From Bifidobacterium [indicum] DSM 20214 = LMG 11587 (lineage in GTDB: Bacteria; Actinomycetota; Actinomycetes; Actinomycetales; Bifidobacteriaceae): 64,000 bases of DNA. Position 1 is the first letter of the stretch. Each line of letters begins with the position of its first letter. Position numbers and translations under genes: made by a program. Below are positions 35,063 to 43,772 of this stretch, in pieces. The stretch spans positions 1,116,001-1,180,000 of the forward strand of contig NZ_CP006018.1 of the NCBI RefSeq assembly GCF_000706765.1, in the 5' to 3' direction. The notes under the pieces are model-generated. The model saw only the letters and a list, made by a program, of their open reading frames with translations, ran no database searches and was not told the DNA's origin.

Positions 35063-36145
35063 ATGGCACCTATGTCTTTATTCCCACCAAGACCAAGTGC
35101 AGGCACACAACAATCGCCTAAACCCCAGCCGCAGCCTCAACCGCGTCAGGCCACACCACTGGTAAGCGGTGACGACCTGCAACGCTCCCGGCAGCTGGTT
35201 GACCGGATTCGAACCCGGTTCGCCAAGAACCTGGTCGGGCAAGAGGGATTGCGTGAGGCCATGATCGCCACCCTGGTCGCCTCGGGTCACATTCTGATCG
35301 AGTCCGTACCCGGACTAGCCAAGACAACGGCCGCTCAGACCCTGGCAACCTCGGTCTCGGGTAGTTTCAAGCGGGTCCAGTGCACACCCGACCTGATGCC
35401 CTCGGATCTGGTGGGCACCCAGGTCTACGACTTCTCCAATCAGCGCTTCTCCACCCAGCTGGGACCCATCCACGCCAATTTCGTCCTGCTGGACGAAATC
35501 AACCGGTCCAACGCCAAGACCCAGTCGGCAATGCTGGAGGCCATGGCCGAAGGGGCCACGACCATCGGCGGTCAGCGGATCGCCCTCCCCCAACCTTTCA
35601 TGGTCATCGCCACCCAGAACCCCATCGAGGAGGAGGGCACATACAACCTGCCCGAAGCCCAGATGGACCGGTTCATGCTGAAAGCCGTCATGACCTACCC
35701 CGACAAGGACCAGGAAACACGGATGCTTCAGCTCCTGACCTCCAGGGGAACAGACATGCCCCTGGCTGACGAGCAGGGCAGGCTGACCATCGCCGACGTG
35801 GAGTTCCTCCGTCGTAGCGCCCGTCGTGTCCACGTGGCCGAGCCAATCATGCAGTACGCGGTCGATCTGGTGGCGACCAGTCGAGGCAGCGGCCCCAAGC
35901 CCATCCAGGGACTCTCTTCAAAGGTCCGCCTCGGTGCCAGCCCCCGAGCCTCAATCGCCCTGATCCGCATCGGACAGGCCCAGGCCCTGATCAGCGGTCG
36001 CGACTTTGTCGTTCCCGAGGATCTGAAGGGCTTCGCCCACCAGGTCCTCCGCCATCGCATCCTGCTTACCTTCGAGGCCATGGCCGATGGAATCAGCAGC
36101 GATGACATCATCGACACCATCCTGGAAACGGTGCCTGTGCCATGA
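35063..36145 (+). CDS. MoxR-family AAA+ ATPase
   Basis: 360-aa ATPase of the MoxR group, chaperone-like proteins that act with VWA-domain partners. Walker A is ESVPGLAKTTAAQ (about 80-92), Walker B and the family signature are LLDEINRSNAKTQSAMLEAM, and sensor 2 lies near GASPRASIALI. The first 35 residues are Pro/Gln-rich. Two starts are possible (35063, 35072). It opens a six-gene run in which each gene overlaps the next by one to four bases; its stop overlaps the DUF58 start (ATGA). Confidence 0.94.
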   Translation: MAPMSLFPPRPSAGTQQSPKPQPQPQPRQATPLVSGDDLQRSRQLVDRIRTRFAKNLVGQEGLREAMIATLVASGHILIESVPGLAKTTAAQTLATSVSGSFKRVQCTPDLMPSDLVGTQVYDFSNQRFSTQLGPIHANFVLLDEINRSNAKTQSAMLEAMAEGATTIGGQRIALPQPFMVIATQNPIEEEGTYNLPEAQMDRFMLKAVMTYPDKDQETRMLQLLTSRGTDMPLADEQGRLTIADVEFLRRSARRVHVAEPIMQYAVDLVATSRGSGPKPIQGLSSKVRLGASPRASIALIRIGQAQALISGRDFVVPEDLKGFAHQVLRHRILLTFEAMADGISSDDIIDTILETVPVP

Positions 36146-37107
36146 TCGGTGACCGCGGACACCAGGACCCGGTCAGACGGCGAATCGAAGCACTGGGGTC
36201 CAGCTTGAGCCTACCCACCGTACGCAAGGCCATGGGAATCCTCGAGGGGGAACACCCCTCGGGGTTGCGTGGAAATGGGTATGATACGGCCGGAATCCGG
36301 GCCTATGAGCCCGGCGATGAAACCCGGCTGATCGACTGGAAATCCTCAGCCAAGATAGGCAGGCCCATGGTGGTCGACAAGGAGCGACAGCTGACCAGCA
36401 AGGTCTGGCTCCTCCTCGACGTCGGACGGGAGATGACCGGCACCTGCCCCAGTGGCGAGCAGGCGATACAGGTCGCAGCCAATGCGCTCTGCATGTTTGC
36501 GGCACTCTCGCTGAGACGATCCGACGAGGTAAGCCTGGTCCTGGCCGACAGCTCCACCATCACCCGTATACCCTGCCACGGAGGATTCGCCCAGTTCGAG
36601 CAGACCCTTGACCGAACCCTCCTGAACCGCCAAAGCACGGGCAGGAACATCGAGGCTCTCCTGGACTATGCCAACAGGCTCCAGGACAGGCACTCCCTCC
36701 TGGTCCTGGCCACGGACGAGACCGCCCTGAACGGGGACCATCTGGACATGATTCACCGATTGGCCCAGACCCACCCGCTCAACCTGGTCTCCGTACGCCT
36801 CCTCAACCCCCTACGCGCGGAGGGCGGGCCGGGCCCGGTCTATGAGGCCCAGACCGGCCGAAAGGTCCCGGCCTTCCTGCAGACCGAGCGTACCGGGCAG
36901 GAGGTGGCGGTGCACCGGGAATACATGGCCGCCGCCCTGAAGCAAGAACTGGCCCGGAGTGGTTCCACACTGGTCAGGGCCGAATCCAGTCAGACCATGT
37001 TCGATCAGTTCATCCATCTTTTGTCGGTTGCCTTGCCCGCGTCTTCCATGGGGAATCCCCCAGGACGGCCCGGCTTGGTTTCAGGACTTGGGAGGACGGG
37101 CCGGTGA
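36142..37107 (+). CDS. DUF58 protein, VWA-related
   Basis: 321-aa protein with the DUF58 signature GIRAYEPGDETRLIDWKSSAKIGRPMV (quoted in part: YEPGDETRLIDW, about 53-64) followed by a von Willebrand A-like fold (LLLDVGREMTGT). DUF58 proteins usually accompany MoxR ATPases and are proposed partners or targets. No membrane helix is evident. Overlaps moxR by 4 bases and the next gene by 4 (GTGA). Confidence 0.9.
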   Translation: MIGDRGHQDPVRRRIEALGSSLSLPTVRKAMGILEGEHPSGLRGNGYDTAGIRAYEPGDETRLIDWKSSAKIGRPMVVDKERQLTSKVWLLLDVGREMTGTCPSGEQAIQVAANALCMFAALSLRRSDEVSLVLADSSTITRIPCHGGFAQFEQTLDRTLLNRQSTGRNIEALLDYANRLQDRHSLLVLATDETALNGDHLDMIHRLAQTHPLNLVSVRLLNPLRAEGGPGPVYEAQTGRKVPAFLQTERTGQEVAVHREYMAAALKQELARSGSTLVRAESSQTMFDQFIHLLSVALPASSMGNPPGRPGLVSGLGRTGR

Positions 37108-37634
37108 CACCCATGCAGAACCAACCGATATCAGCTCAGAAACTTGAACCCCTTCCCTCCATGGAACAGCCCGGATGGCTCCTCGGACTTACTCTGATCT
37201 GCATCTTCCTTGCCGTTCTGACGATTGCCCTGGCCATATTCCTCCCCCGATTCCGCCAGGTACAGGAAAAATCCAGGAGCAGCCTTGTGCAGGTCAGCCC
37301 CAAGGAGGACTGCCTGGCCCGAATCGATCAGGTCGTCACCGATTACAAGGCCGGCAAGTCAACACGGGATCAGGCCTTGAAGGATCTGGCGGGGATAGCC
37401 CGCCGGTTCGCCTCCCAGGCATGGAGCCGGGATATGAGCGCGAAGACCCTGACAGAGATCAAAATCCAGCCCAGAACCAGCAGTACGTCACAGGGGCTTG
37501 ACCTCCTCCGTCAGACCATCGACGCTCTGTATCCGCCGGAATTCGCTCCGCCGGCTGAAATGAGCGGCTCCTCCCCCGTCTCCGTGGACCAGGCCGCCGA
37601 GTGGGTACGGGCCCTGATCGAAAGGTGGCGCTGA
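37104..37634 (+). CDS. Single-pass membrane protein of the MoxR/VWA operon
   Basis: 176-aa protein with one membrane helix (about 26-48, WLLGLTLICIFLAVLTIALA) and a cytoplasmic or external helical region of 125 residues without known motifs. The position corresponds to the small membrane gene between DUF58 and VWA genes in Bat-type (aerotolerance) clusters, sometimes DUF4381; similarity is by context. The GTG start at 37104 overlaps the DUF58 stop and has GGGAGG eight bases upstream. Confidence 0.8.
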   Translation: MTPMQNQPISAQKLEPLPSMEQPGWLLGLTLICIFLAVLTIALAIFLPRFRQVQEKSRSSLVQVSPKEDCLARIDQVVTDYKAGKSTRDQALKDLAGIARRFASQAWSRDMSAKTLTEIKIQPRTSSTSQGLDLLRQTIDALYPPEFAPPAEMSGSSPVSVDQAAEWVRALIERWR

Positions 37635-38725
37635 TGAGCATCGGTCAGGTGACCTGGCGCTGGCCCTGGATCATGGCCCTGGTCCTGGCAGTATCCATAG
37701 TGGTGGCCCTGGCGGTCTTCTGGGTCGAATCCAGGCGAGATGTCCATGGACGGAACAACAAGCAGGAAGAGGCTCGGATCGAGGTCTGGAGCCTGGACGA
37801 TGACCTGAATACCGAGGCCGGTGTCGGGCTCTTCCGCCAGTGGCGGAGTCTGGGTCGTCTGGCCTGCCTGCTCCTGATTCTGACCCTCCTGGCCGGTATC
37901 GGTCTGGCAGGGCGTCCTTCAACCGTCGATGCGACCCAGGAAACCGGTCACAGCAGGGATATCGTTCTCTGCCTGGACGTCTCCGGTTCCACCCTCCCAT
38001 ATGACCAACAGGTCCTGGCATCCTACCTGGACCTGGTCGGGAGGTTCAGGGGGGAACGAATCGCCCTGAGCATCTTCAATTCCACCTCGCGCACAGTCTT
38101 CCCCCTGACAGACGACTACGACATGGTCACCAAGGAACTGCGCAGGGCCAACGACATCCTCAAAGGGGTCCAATCCCAGGACGAAATCGACAAGATGAGC
38201 GACCAGCAGTACCAGGACGTCAGCGATTGGCTGGAAGGAACCCAGAACCGCAAGGACACCACCTCCCTGATCGGCGATGGTCTCATCGGCTGCGCCAGCC
38301 TCCTTCCCGGTTTCACCACCAAGGATGCAGGTAAGCAACAGGGTAAGGGGCGCGCCGCCTCGGTGGTCCTGGCCACCGACAACGTGGTCTCGGGAGAGCC
38401 GACGTACACCTTGGAGGAGGCCCTCAATCTGACCTCAAGAACCGGAATCGCCGTGGACGGCCTCTACTCGGGCCCCAAGGAGAGCATCTCGGACGACAGC
38501 ACCCAGGAGATGCGCCGTCTGATCGAATCGCACCAAGGCATATTCTTGCTTCAACAGAACGGTGATTCCATCGACTCACTGGTAAGGCAGATCGAACAAC
38601 GCCATGGCGGCAACCCGGGCACCATCAGGCAATCGAGTCAGGTGGACTCCCCCGGCTGGTGGGTCCTTGCCATGAGCCTGACCCTGGGCGGATACCTGAT
38701 TCTGGTCTGGAGGCTGAAGCGGTGA
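37634..38725 (+). CDS. VWA-domain membrane protein (first of two)
   Basis: 363-aa protein: helix 1 (about 11-31), a charged loop, helix 2 (about 74-92), a VWA domain (about 108-320) and a C-terminal helix. The metal-ion-dependent adhesion site is intact: DVSGS (115-119) with later Thr and Asp. Bat-type proteins of this form work with MoxR and DUF58 in envelope stress or complex assembly. The ATG shares one base with the preceding stop (TGATG). Confidence 0.9.
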   Translation: MSIGQVTWRWPWIMALVLAVSIVVALAVFWVESRRDVHGRNNKQEEARIEVWSLDDDLNTEAGVGLFRQWRSLGRLACLLLILTLLAGIGLAGRPSTVDATQETGHSRDIVLCLDVSGSTLPYDQQVLASYLDLVGRFRGERIALSIFNSTSRTVFPLTDDYDMVTKELRRANDILKGVQSQDEIDKMSDQQYQDVSDWLEGTQNRKDTTSLIGDGLIGCASLLPGFTTKDAGKQQGKGRAASVVLATDNVVSGEPTYTLEEALNLTSRTGIAVDGLYSGPKESISDDSTQEMRRLIESHQGIFLLQQNGDSIDSLVRQIEQRHGGNPGTIRQSSQVDSPGWWVLAMSLTLGGYLILVWRLKR

Positions 38726-39771
38726 ACATCCTGAACGGTCTGACCCTGTCCCCCTCCCTGGGATGGGTGGGTGGAGGAATACTGGCCTCCGCCCTCGTGA
38801 TCCTGGCAATATCCATCCCCATCGCCCACCACAGGGCCAGGGGCCATACGGACGCAGGCACCCTGTCGATGGTGCGGCGAACGGCCATGGTGCTCGTCCT
38901 GGCTCTTATGGTTCTGACACCCAGCTCAGTCAGTCAGACCACCAACCGGGCAATCAACGCCACCGATGTATACATAGCGGTCGACGTGACAGGATCCATG
39001 TCCGTCAAGGATGCCGCCTACGGGGATCACACCGGCATCTCACGTCTGGAAGCCGCGCGCCTCGCCGTTGCCGACCTGACCAGTGCCTATCCGGATGCCT
39101 CTTTCGCGGCTCTCCGCTTTGGGGCATCCGGCACCCTGGACCTTCCCCTGACGCCGGATGACAGGGCCGTCGGAAACTGGGCCCGGGGGTTGCGGACGGA
39201 GCCCACCTCCCAATCGACGGGCTCCAACCTGGATGCCCCCCTGGACCAGCTTGTCCTCTCCATGAAGGAGACCCGTGAGCACCACCCGGATGACCGCATA
39301 CTGCTCTATCTGATCACCGACGGTGAGCAGACAAGCAATCACTCCAGACGCTCCTTCTCGGCCTTGCGCGCCTATCTGGACGATGCCTTCGTGCTGGGAA
39401 CAGGCTCCAGCGAGGGCGGGCGGATCCCCGTCAGCCCGGACTCCCTGGGCACCGATGAAGAGAACCCACCTACCGAAGCGGATCAATGGGTCAATGACCC
39501 CCAGACCGGTCAGCCCGGTATCTCCGTCATGGACGAAAAGAACCTGAAGGCCTTGGCAGACGAAATGAGCGGCTCATACGAGCATCTCGGCCAGGGGCGA
39601 ACGTTGGATTCCGGGAACACGGCCAAGGCCTCGAAGCGGTATCGGGTGACCACGGTGACCAAGACCCGGCAGCATGTCACACCACTGGTCTGGCCTCTGA
39701 CATTGGTGGAAGCCGCCCTCCTGATCTGGGAACTGGCCGATTGGATCCGCACCTCAAGGAGACTCCTATGA
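38722..39771 (+). CDS. VWA-domain membrane protein (second of two)
   Basis: 349-aa protein: two N-terminal helices (about 14-35 and 53-68), VWA domain (about 82-300) with DVTGS (88-92; Thr where Ser is commoner) and a C-terminal helix before a short tail. The GTG at 38722 overlaps the previous stop (GTGA) and is preferred to an upstream ATG inside the first VWA gene. Two tandem VWA membrane proteins after MoxR-DUF58 are the usual Bat arrangement. Confidence 0.9.
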   Translation: MNILNGLTLSPSLGWVGGGILASALVILAISIPIAHHRARGHTDAGTLSMVRRTAMVLVLALMVLTPSSVSQTTNRAINATDVYIAVDVTGSMSVKDAAYGDHTGISRLEAARLAVADLTSAYPDASFAALRFGASGTLDLPLTPDDRAVGNWARGLRTEPTSQSTGSNLDAPLDQLVLSMKETREHHPDDRILLYLITDGEQTSNHSRRSFSALRAYLDDAFVLGTGSSEGGRIPVSPDSLGTDEENPPTEADQWVNDPQTGQPGISVMDEKNLKALADEMSGSYEHLGQGRTLDSGNTAKASKRYRVTTVTKTRQHVTPLVWPLTLVEAALLIWELADWIRTSRRLL

Positions 39772-40343
39772 GTTCGGCAAAACAGCAACAGCCCGCGGGG
39801 ATGGAAACAAAACCAGCAAACAGGAAACCCCTGCCGGGTGTCAGGATAATCCTGGTCATCCTGGGTCTGGTCATGGCCTTGGTGGCGGTCTGGGGGCTGG
39901 CCAACATCCACGCCATCAGTACTTACAATGAGGCCACCCGGTCCCTGAACACCAGCATTGCCGAAGCCAACCGGTCCGATGCGGACCCTGACAGGATCAA
40001 GGCCATCCAGGACCAAACCGACAAGCTCTTCCATCAAGCGGAATCCTTGGGTCCGATCCTCCTGCCGGGAACCAGACAGGCCATACACAAAAGCAAGGCC
40101 GTCAGTGACAAACTGACCAGAAGGGTGACCAGGCAGATTCGCAGTCAGGAGGTCGCCAAGGGCGAGGAAGGGCAGGCCGCCGACTTGCAGGAACAGAACG
40201 GCCAGGGGCAGCAAGGACTCACCCAGGAACAGCAGGACAAGGTGGACGAAATCCTGAGACAGAACCAGCAGGTCCAGGATCCGTCCACAGGCCCCCAAAC
40301 CAGTCAGGGGAAAGAAGACCCGAAAACAGTCAAGCCGTGGTAA
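39768..40343 (+). CDS. Membrane-anchored helical protein, end of MoxR/VWA operon
   Basis: 191-aa protein of unknown function. One membrane helix (about 27-50, IILVILGLVMALVAVWGLAN), then a helical external or cytoplasmic segment and a Gln-rich C-terminus (QEQNGQGQQGLTQEQQDK) that may be coiled coil. The ATG overlaps the preceding stop (ATGA). A 157-base gap without a gene follows before the WXG-like gene. Confidence 0.78.
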   Translation: MSSAKQQQPAGMETKPANRKPLPGVRIILVILGLVMALVAVWGLANIHAISTYNEATRSLNTSIAEANRSDADPDRIKAIQDQTDKLFHQAESLGPILLPGTRQAIHKSKAVSDKLTRRVTRQIRSQEVAKGEEGQAADLQEQNGQGQQGLTQEQQDKVDEILRQNQQVQDPSTGPQTSQGKEDPKTVKPW

Positions 40344-40500
40344 GCATGAACTTCAAGGCGCCACAGTCGACGGGCCTGTTGCTCCCCTGACTAACTGGCA
40401 TTGAACCGACCCACGACTTGCATATCCGGTTCCTTGCGCACGTTCGACCACATTTATCCCCGAAGTTCCTCCATCCTGTCCGTCTTGGTGGAATTGGTCC

Positions 40501-40830
40501 ATGATCGATTCCCCCTCTTTCACACCGCCCGCCTTTTCGATGCAACCGGCTGCAGGACCGGACGGACCAAGCGTCGACCGTATGCTCTCCTGCAGCTGTC
40601 ATCGAATCGTGGCCAGGTCTTTCGAGACGATGACCAATCTCATCGACCAGACCGAAAGGGTGCTGGGTGATGCGCGAGTCCTGATGGATCAGGCCGGCAC
40701 AATCGACTGGGAAGGCGAGGCCGCCCAGGCGTTCAGGGCAGGTCTGGTCAGAGCCTCCGACATGGCCGACGGCCAGTTGTTCTCCTTGGTGCAGGCCAGG
40801 CGGCTCCTTGAGGAGGAGACCCGAGCATGA
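40501..40830 (+). CDS. Small WXG-like helical protein
   Basis: 109-aa protein. After about 25 polar residues, two helices are separated by a turn containing Trp70-Glu-Gly72 (TIDWEGEAAQAF), the hallmark of WXG100-type proteins; overall similarity to ESAT-6 is low. A CSC pair (Cys31, Cys33) is unusual for the family. Its stop overlaps the start of the next gene (ATGA), so the two are made together and probably bind each other, as type VII partner and effector pairs do. An internal ATG at codon 14 is an alternative start. Confidence 0.75.
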   Translation: MIDSPSFTPPAFSMQPAAGPDGPSVDRMLSCSCHRIVARSFETMTNLIDQTERVLGDARVLMDQAGTIDWEGEAAQAFRAGLVRASDMADGQLFSLVQARRLLEEETRA

Positions 40831-42251
40831 GTCGCCAGGTATCCTCCCAGGTCAGTTCCAGCGGATATACCCGGGTCCAACTCGACCAAATGACCCGCGT
40901 GGCGGACAGCCTCAACCAGTTGTCCGGCAACCTCCTGTCCTTGCAGGGAGAATGGAGCCTGACCGGATTGCAGCTGGAACGAAACAGGATGACTCAGACC
41001 TGTCCCTGCCTAGATGGAGGGCAGGTCCTGATTCAAGGGCACGCAGCCTTCCCCTTCGACTGCGCCATCAGGACCTGCGATTGCCGGTGCGACGATTGCC
41101 GGACCCTGGCCACCATCCTGTCCGACCAGGCTGCGGCCCTGACCGAGGCCTACTCCCTTTACTCTTCAGCGGAGTCATTCGTAACCTTGATTCTGAGAGG
41201 CCTTCTTATGACCTCCTCCTGGCCCACACCAGTGGGAAACCTGCTGACTGCGGCGGGGATATCCATCGCCGGTTATCTGGGACTGTCCCTCTTTGAAGGC
41301 CACATGATCACCATGGCGGAATTCCTCAAAAAGACGGGCTCCCTCCACCAGGAAGCACTCAGTGACCTGTCCAGTCGAATCGCTCCGCGTTCGGCGTCCC
41401 CCATAGGCCGCATCGCGGAATGGTCGTGTCTGGCCGCCCATGGGTCCCAGCGCCGGTTGGAGGTGACCCAGGTCCGTCCGACCGGCGGTGGGTTGGGAAG
41501 CGCCCACAGCATCGACCAGGCCCTGGAGAACCTACAGAATCTCGGCTCACGCGATAAGGGGTTCGCCTACGATACCGTCGCCGTTCAAAAGTACAGGGAC
41601 ACGGATGGAAGCACACACTGGGTGGTCTACATACCGGGAACCAGTTCCCATCGTGACTCAGCCATAGGATGGGGTCAGAATCTCCAACTCATGAGTGACA
41701 CAGCTAGCACCCGTGCGGAGGCCGCATCCACCCGCCTGGTGATGGAGGCCATGCGCAGGTCCGGAATAGCACCCGGAGACCGGGTCAGTCTGGTCGGTCA
41801 CTCCCAGGGAGGAATAGTGGCTGCCACCCTGTCCAGCGACATGGCGGACCAATACCGCTTCGAACACGTGGTTACGGCAGGCGCCCCCATCGCCAACCAT
41901 CCCATAGCACCACAAACCTGGGTCACCAGCGTGGAGATGAAGGAGGAGCTGGTCTCCAGCCTGGATGCCCGGGACAATACCGATGCAACCAACCGTCTGA
42001 CCGTCCGCGGGAGGGACGAAGGCATCTCACCGGCCTCTGTAAACGGCTGCTATGCCAGGCAACCTGTCGAGTTTTCCTCAGAAGTCGTGGAATCTACACA
42101 CGGCATGAACTACCAGAGGGCGGCCTGGCAGAACGCCCTGAACAAGGGCGTGCCCAAGGCAAACGAACAGGACCGTCACTTTGCCCAATCAACCAACGGC
42201 GACCTGGTGGAGACCACCTACTATGAGGGGAGGCAGCCAGCCGATCGATGA
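40827..42251 (+). CDS. Serine-hydrolase-like protein with WXG-like N-terminus and Cys cluster
   Basis: 474-aa protein in three parts. Residues 1-58 are helical with WSLTG (43-47), like the N-terminus of LXG/WXG effectors. Seven cysteines follow within 33 residues (59, 61, 79, 84, 86, 88, 91), suggesting a metal site or disulfides. A hydrophobic stretch (about 133-156) leads into an alpha/beta hydrolase domain with nucleophile GHSQG (Ser326), an Asp cluster near 380-386 and His425 (STHGMN) as likely triad. The pattern fits a lipase or esterase. Translationally coupled to the WXG-like gene upstream. Secreted effector or envelope enzyme are both possible. Confidence 0.75.
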   Translation: MSRQVSSQVSSSGYTRVQLDQMTRVADSLNQLSGNLLSLQGEWSLTGLQLERNRMTQTCPCLDGGQVLIQGHAAFPFDCAIRTCDCRCDDCRTLATILSDQAAALTEAYSLYSSAESFVTLILRGLLMTSSWPTPVGNLLTAAGISIAGYLGLSLFEGHMITMAEFLKKTGSLHQEALSDLSSRIAPRSASPIGRIAEWSCLAAHGSQRRLEVTQVRPTGGGLGSAHSIDQALENLQNLGSRDKGFAYDTVAVQKYRDTDGSTHWVVYIPGTSSHRDSAIGWGQNLQLMSDTASTRAEAASTRLVMEAMRRSGIAPGDRVSLVGHSQGGIVAATLSSDMADQYRFEHVVTAGAPIANHPIAPQTWVTSVEMKEELVSSLDARDNTDATNRLTVRGRDEGISPASVNGCYARQPVEFSSEVVESTHGMNYQRAAWQNALNKGVPKANEQDRHFAQSTNGDLVETTYYEGRQPADR

Positions 42252-42324
42252 AGAGGTGGAGCCGAACATTCCGAACCCGGCGGTGAATGTCGTTCGGTTG
42301 GCGGTTTCGCCTAGACTGGAGGTC

Positions 42325-43770
42325 ATGAACCTGAGCCGAATCACGCCTGCCATTGCACTCAGTCCTCTCGACGGTCGATACCGGATGCAGACCTCACCTT
42401 TGGTGGATTATCTGAGCGAACCGGCCCTGAACCGCGAGCGCTTGCGAGTCGAGGTCGAGTGGATGATTCTACTGGCCAACGGGTATCCGGAGCAGGGCAA
42501 CCACCCTGTTCTGCCAGGCGTTGAGCCTCTGACCGATGACGAACAGACCTACCTGCGCGCCATACCCGAGGATTTCGAAGACCAGGGCATCATGGAATTA
42601 GCTCAGATCGAGGCGAAGACCCATCATGACGTCAAGGCCGTGGAATACTACCTGGACCGGCGTCTGGAACAGGCCGAGGCAAGCCTGGGAGCCGATACTC
42701 AATTGCCCCGATTGAAGTCGTTGGTCCATTTCGCCTGCACCAGTGAAGACATCAACAACCTCTCCTACGCCCGGTGCATCCGTGGCGCAGTGGAGCAGGT
42801 CTGGCTCCCTGCGGCCCAGACCATTGTGGACCGTCTGTCCGAAATGGCTGTCACACATCGCGAACTGCCCATGCTGGCACTGACCCACGGCCAGCCCGCA
42901 ACCCCCACCACCCTGGGTAAGGAGATGGCCGTCTACGTATACCGACTCAACCGCCAACTTGGCCACATCCGGCACCAGGACTATCTAGGCAAGCTCAACG
43001 GGGCAACCGGCACTTTCGGCGCCCACCTGGCCGCTGCTCCCGATGTGGATTGGGTCCGGCTCTCCAAGGAGTTCGTCACCAATCGCATGGGCCTGGTCTG
43101 GAATCCCCTGACCACCCAGATCGAGTCCCACGACTGGCAGGCCGAGCTGTACTCGGCCATCAGCCATACCGGACGGATTCTGCATAACCTGGCCGTTGAC
43201 GTGTGGATGTACATCTCCCGTGGCATCTTCGCCCAGGAGCCGGTCAAGGGTGCCACGGGTTCCAGTACCATGCCCCACAAGGTCAACCCGATTCGCTTCG
43301 AGAACGCCGAGGCCAATCTGGAGATCTCCTGCGCCCTTCTGGATAGCCTGTCGTCCACGCTGACCGAGACCAGGTGGCAACGCGATCTGACCGACTCAAC
43401 CACCCAACGCAACGTCGGTTCCGCCCTGGGATACAGCCTCTTGGCCCTGGACAACCTGAAGGGGGGCCTGGCGGCCATCCACCCCAACATCAAGGCCATG
43501 CAGGAGGAACTGGACCAGAACTGGGAGGTCCTGGGCGAACCCATCCAGACCGCCATGCGGGCTGCGGGTCTTGCCGGCCGGAACGGCATGGACGACCCTT
43601 ATGAACGGGTCAAGGAGCTGATGCGAGGCCATCAGATCGGCAAGAAGGACGTCGAGGACTTCATCGACACACTGGACCTGGAGCCTGCCATGGCCGAACG
43701 GCTCAAGACGCTGACCCCGTCATCCTACACCGGGGCCGCCGAGACATTGGTGGACTTCGACCGCGCCTGA
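42325..43770 (+). CDS. purB: Adenylosuccinate lyase
   Basis: 481-aa enzyme of purine synthesis that cleaves SAICAR and adenylosuccinate, releasing fumarate. The opening ALSPLDGRYR, the HFACTSEDINN segment and the signature GSSTMPHKVNPIRFE are all present. The ATG at 42325 follows GGAGG; the long upstream extension in frame overlaps the hydrolase gene and is not used. A potential leader hairpin (42262-42297) lies upstream. The next gene starts two bases after the stop. Confidence 0.97.
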   Translation: MNLSRITPAIALSPLDGRYRMQTSPLVDYLSEPALNRERLRVEVEWMILLANGYPEQGNHPVLPGVEPLTDDEQTYLRAIPEDFEDQGIMELAQIEAKTHHDVKAVEYYLDRRLEQAEASLGADTQLPRLKSLVHFACTSEDINNLSYARCIRGAVEQVWLPAAQTIVDRLSEMAVTHRELPMLALTHGQPATPTTLGKEMAVYVYRLNRQLGHIRHQDYLGKLNGATGTFGAHLAAAPDVDWVRLSKEFVTNRMGLVWNPLTTQIESHDWQAELYSAISHTGRILHNLAVDVWMYISRGIFAQEPVKGATGSSTMPHKVNPIRFENAEANLEISCALLDSLSSTLTETRWQRDLTDSTTQRNVGSALGYSLLALDNLKGGLAAIHPNIKAMQEELDQNWEVLGEPIQTAMRAAGLAGRNGMDDPYERVKELMRGHQIGKKDVEDFIDTLDLEPAMAERLKTLTPSSYTGAAETLVDFDRA

Positions 43771-43772
43771 CC

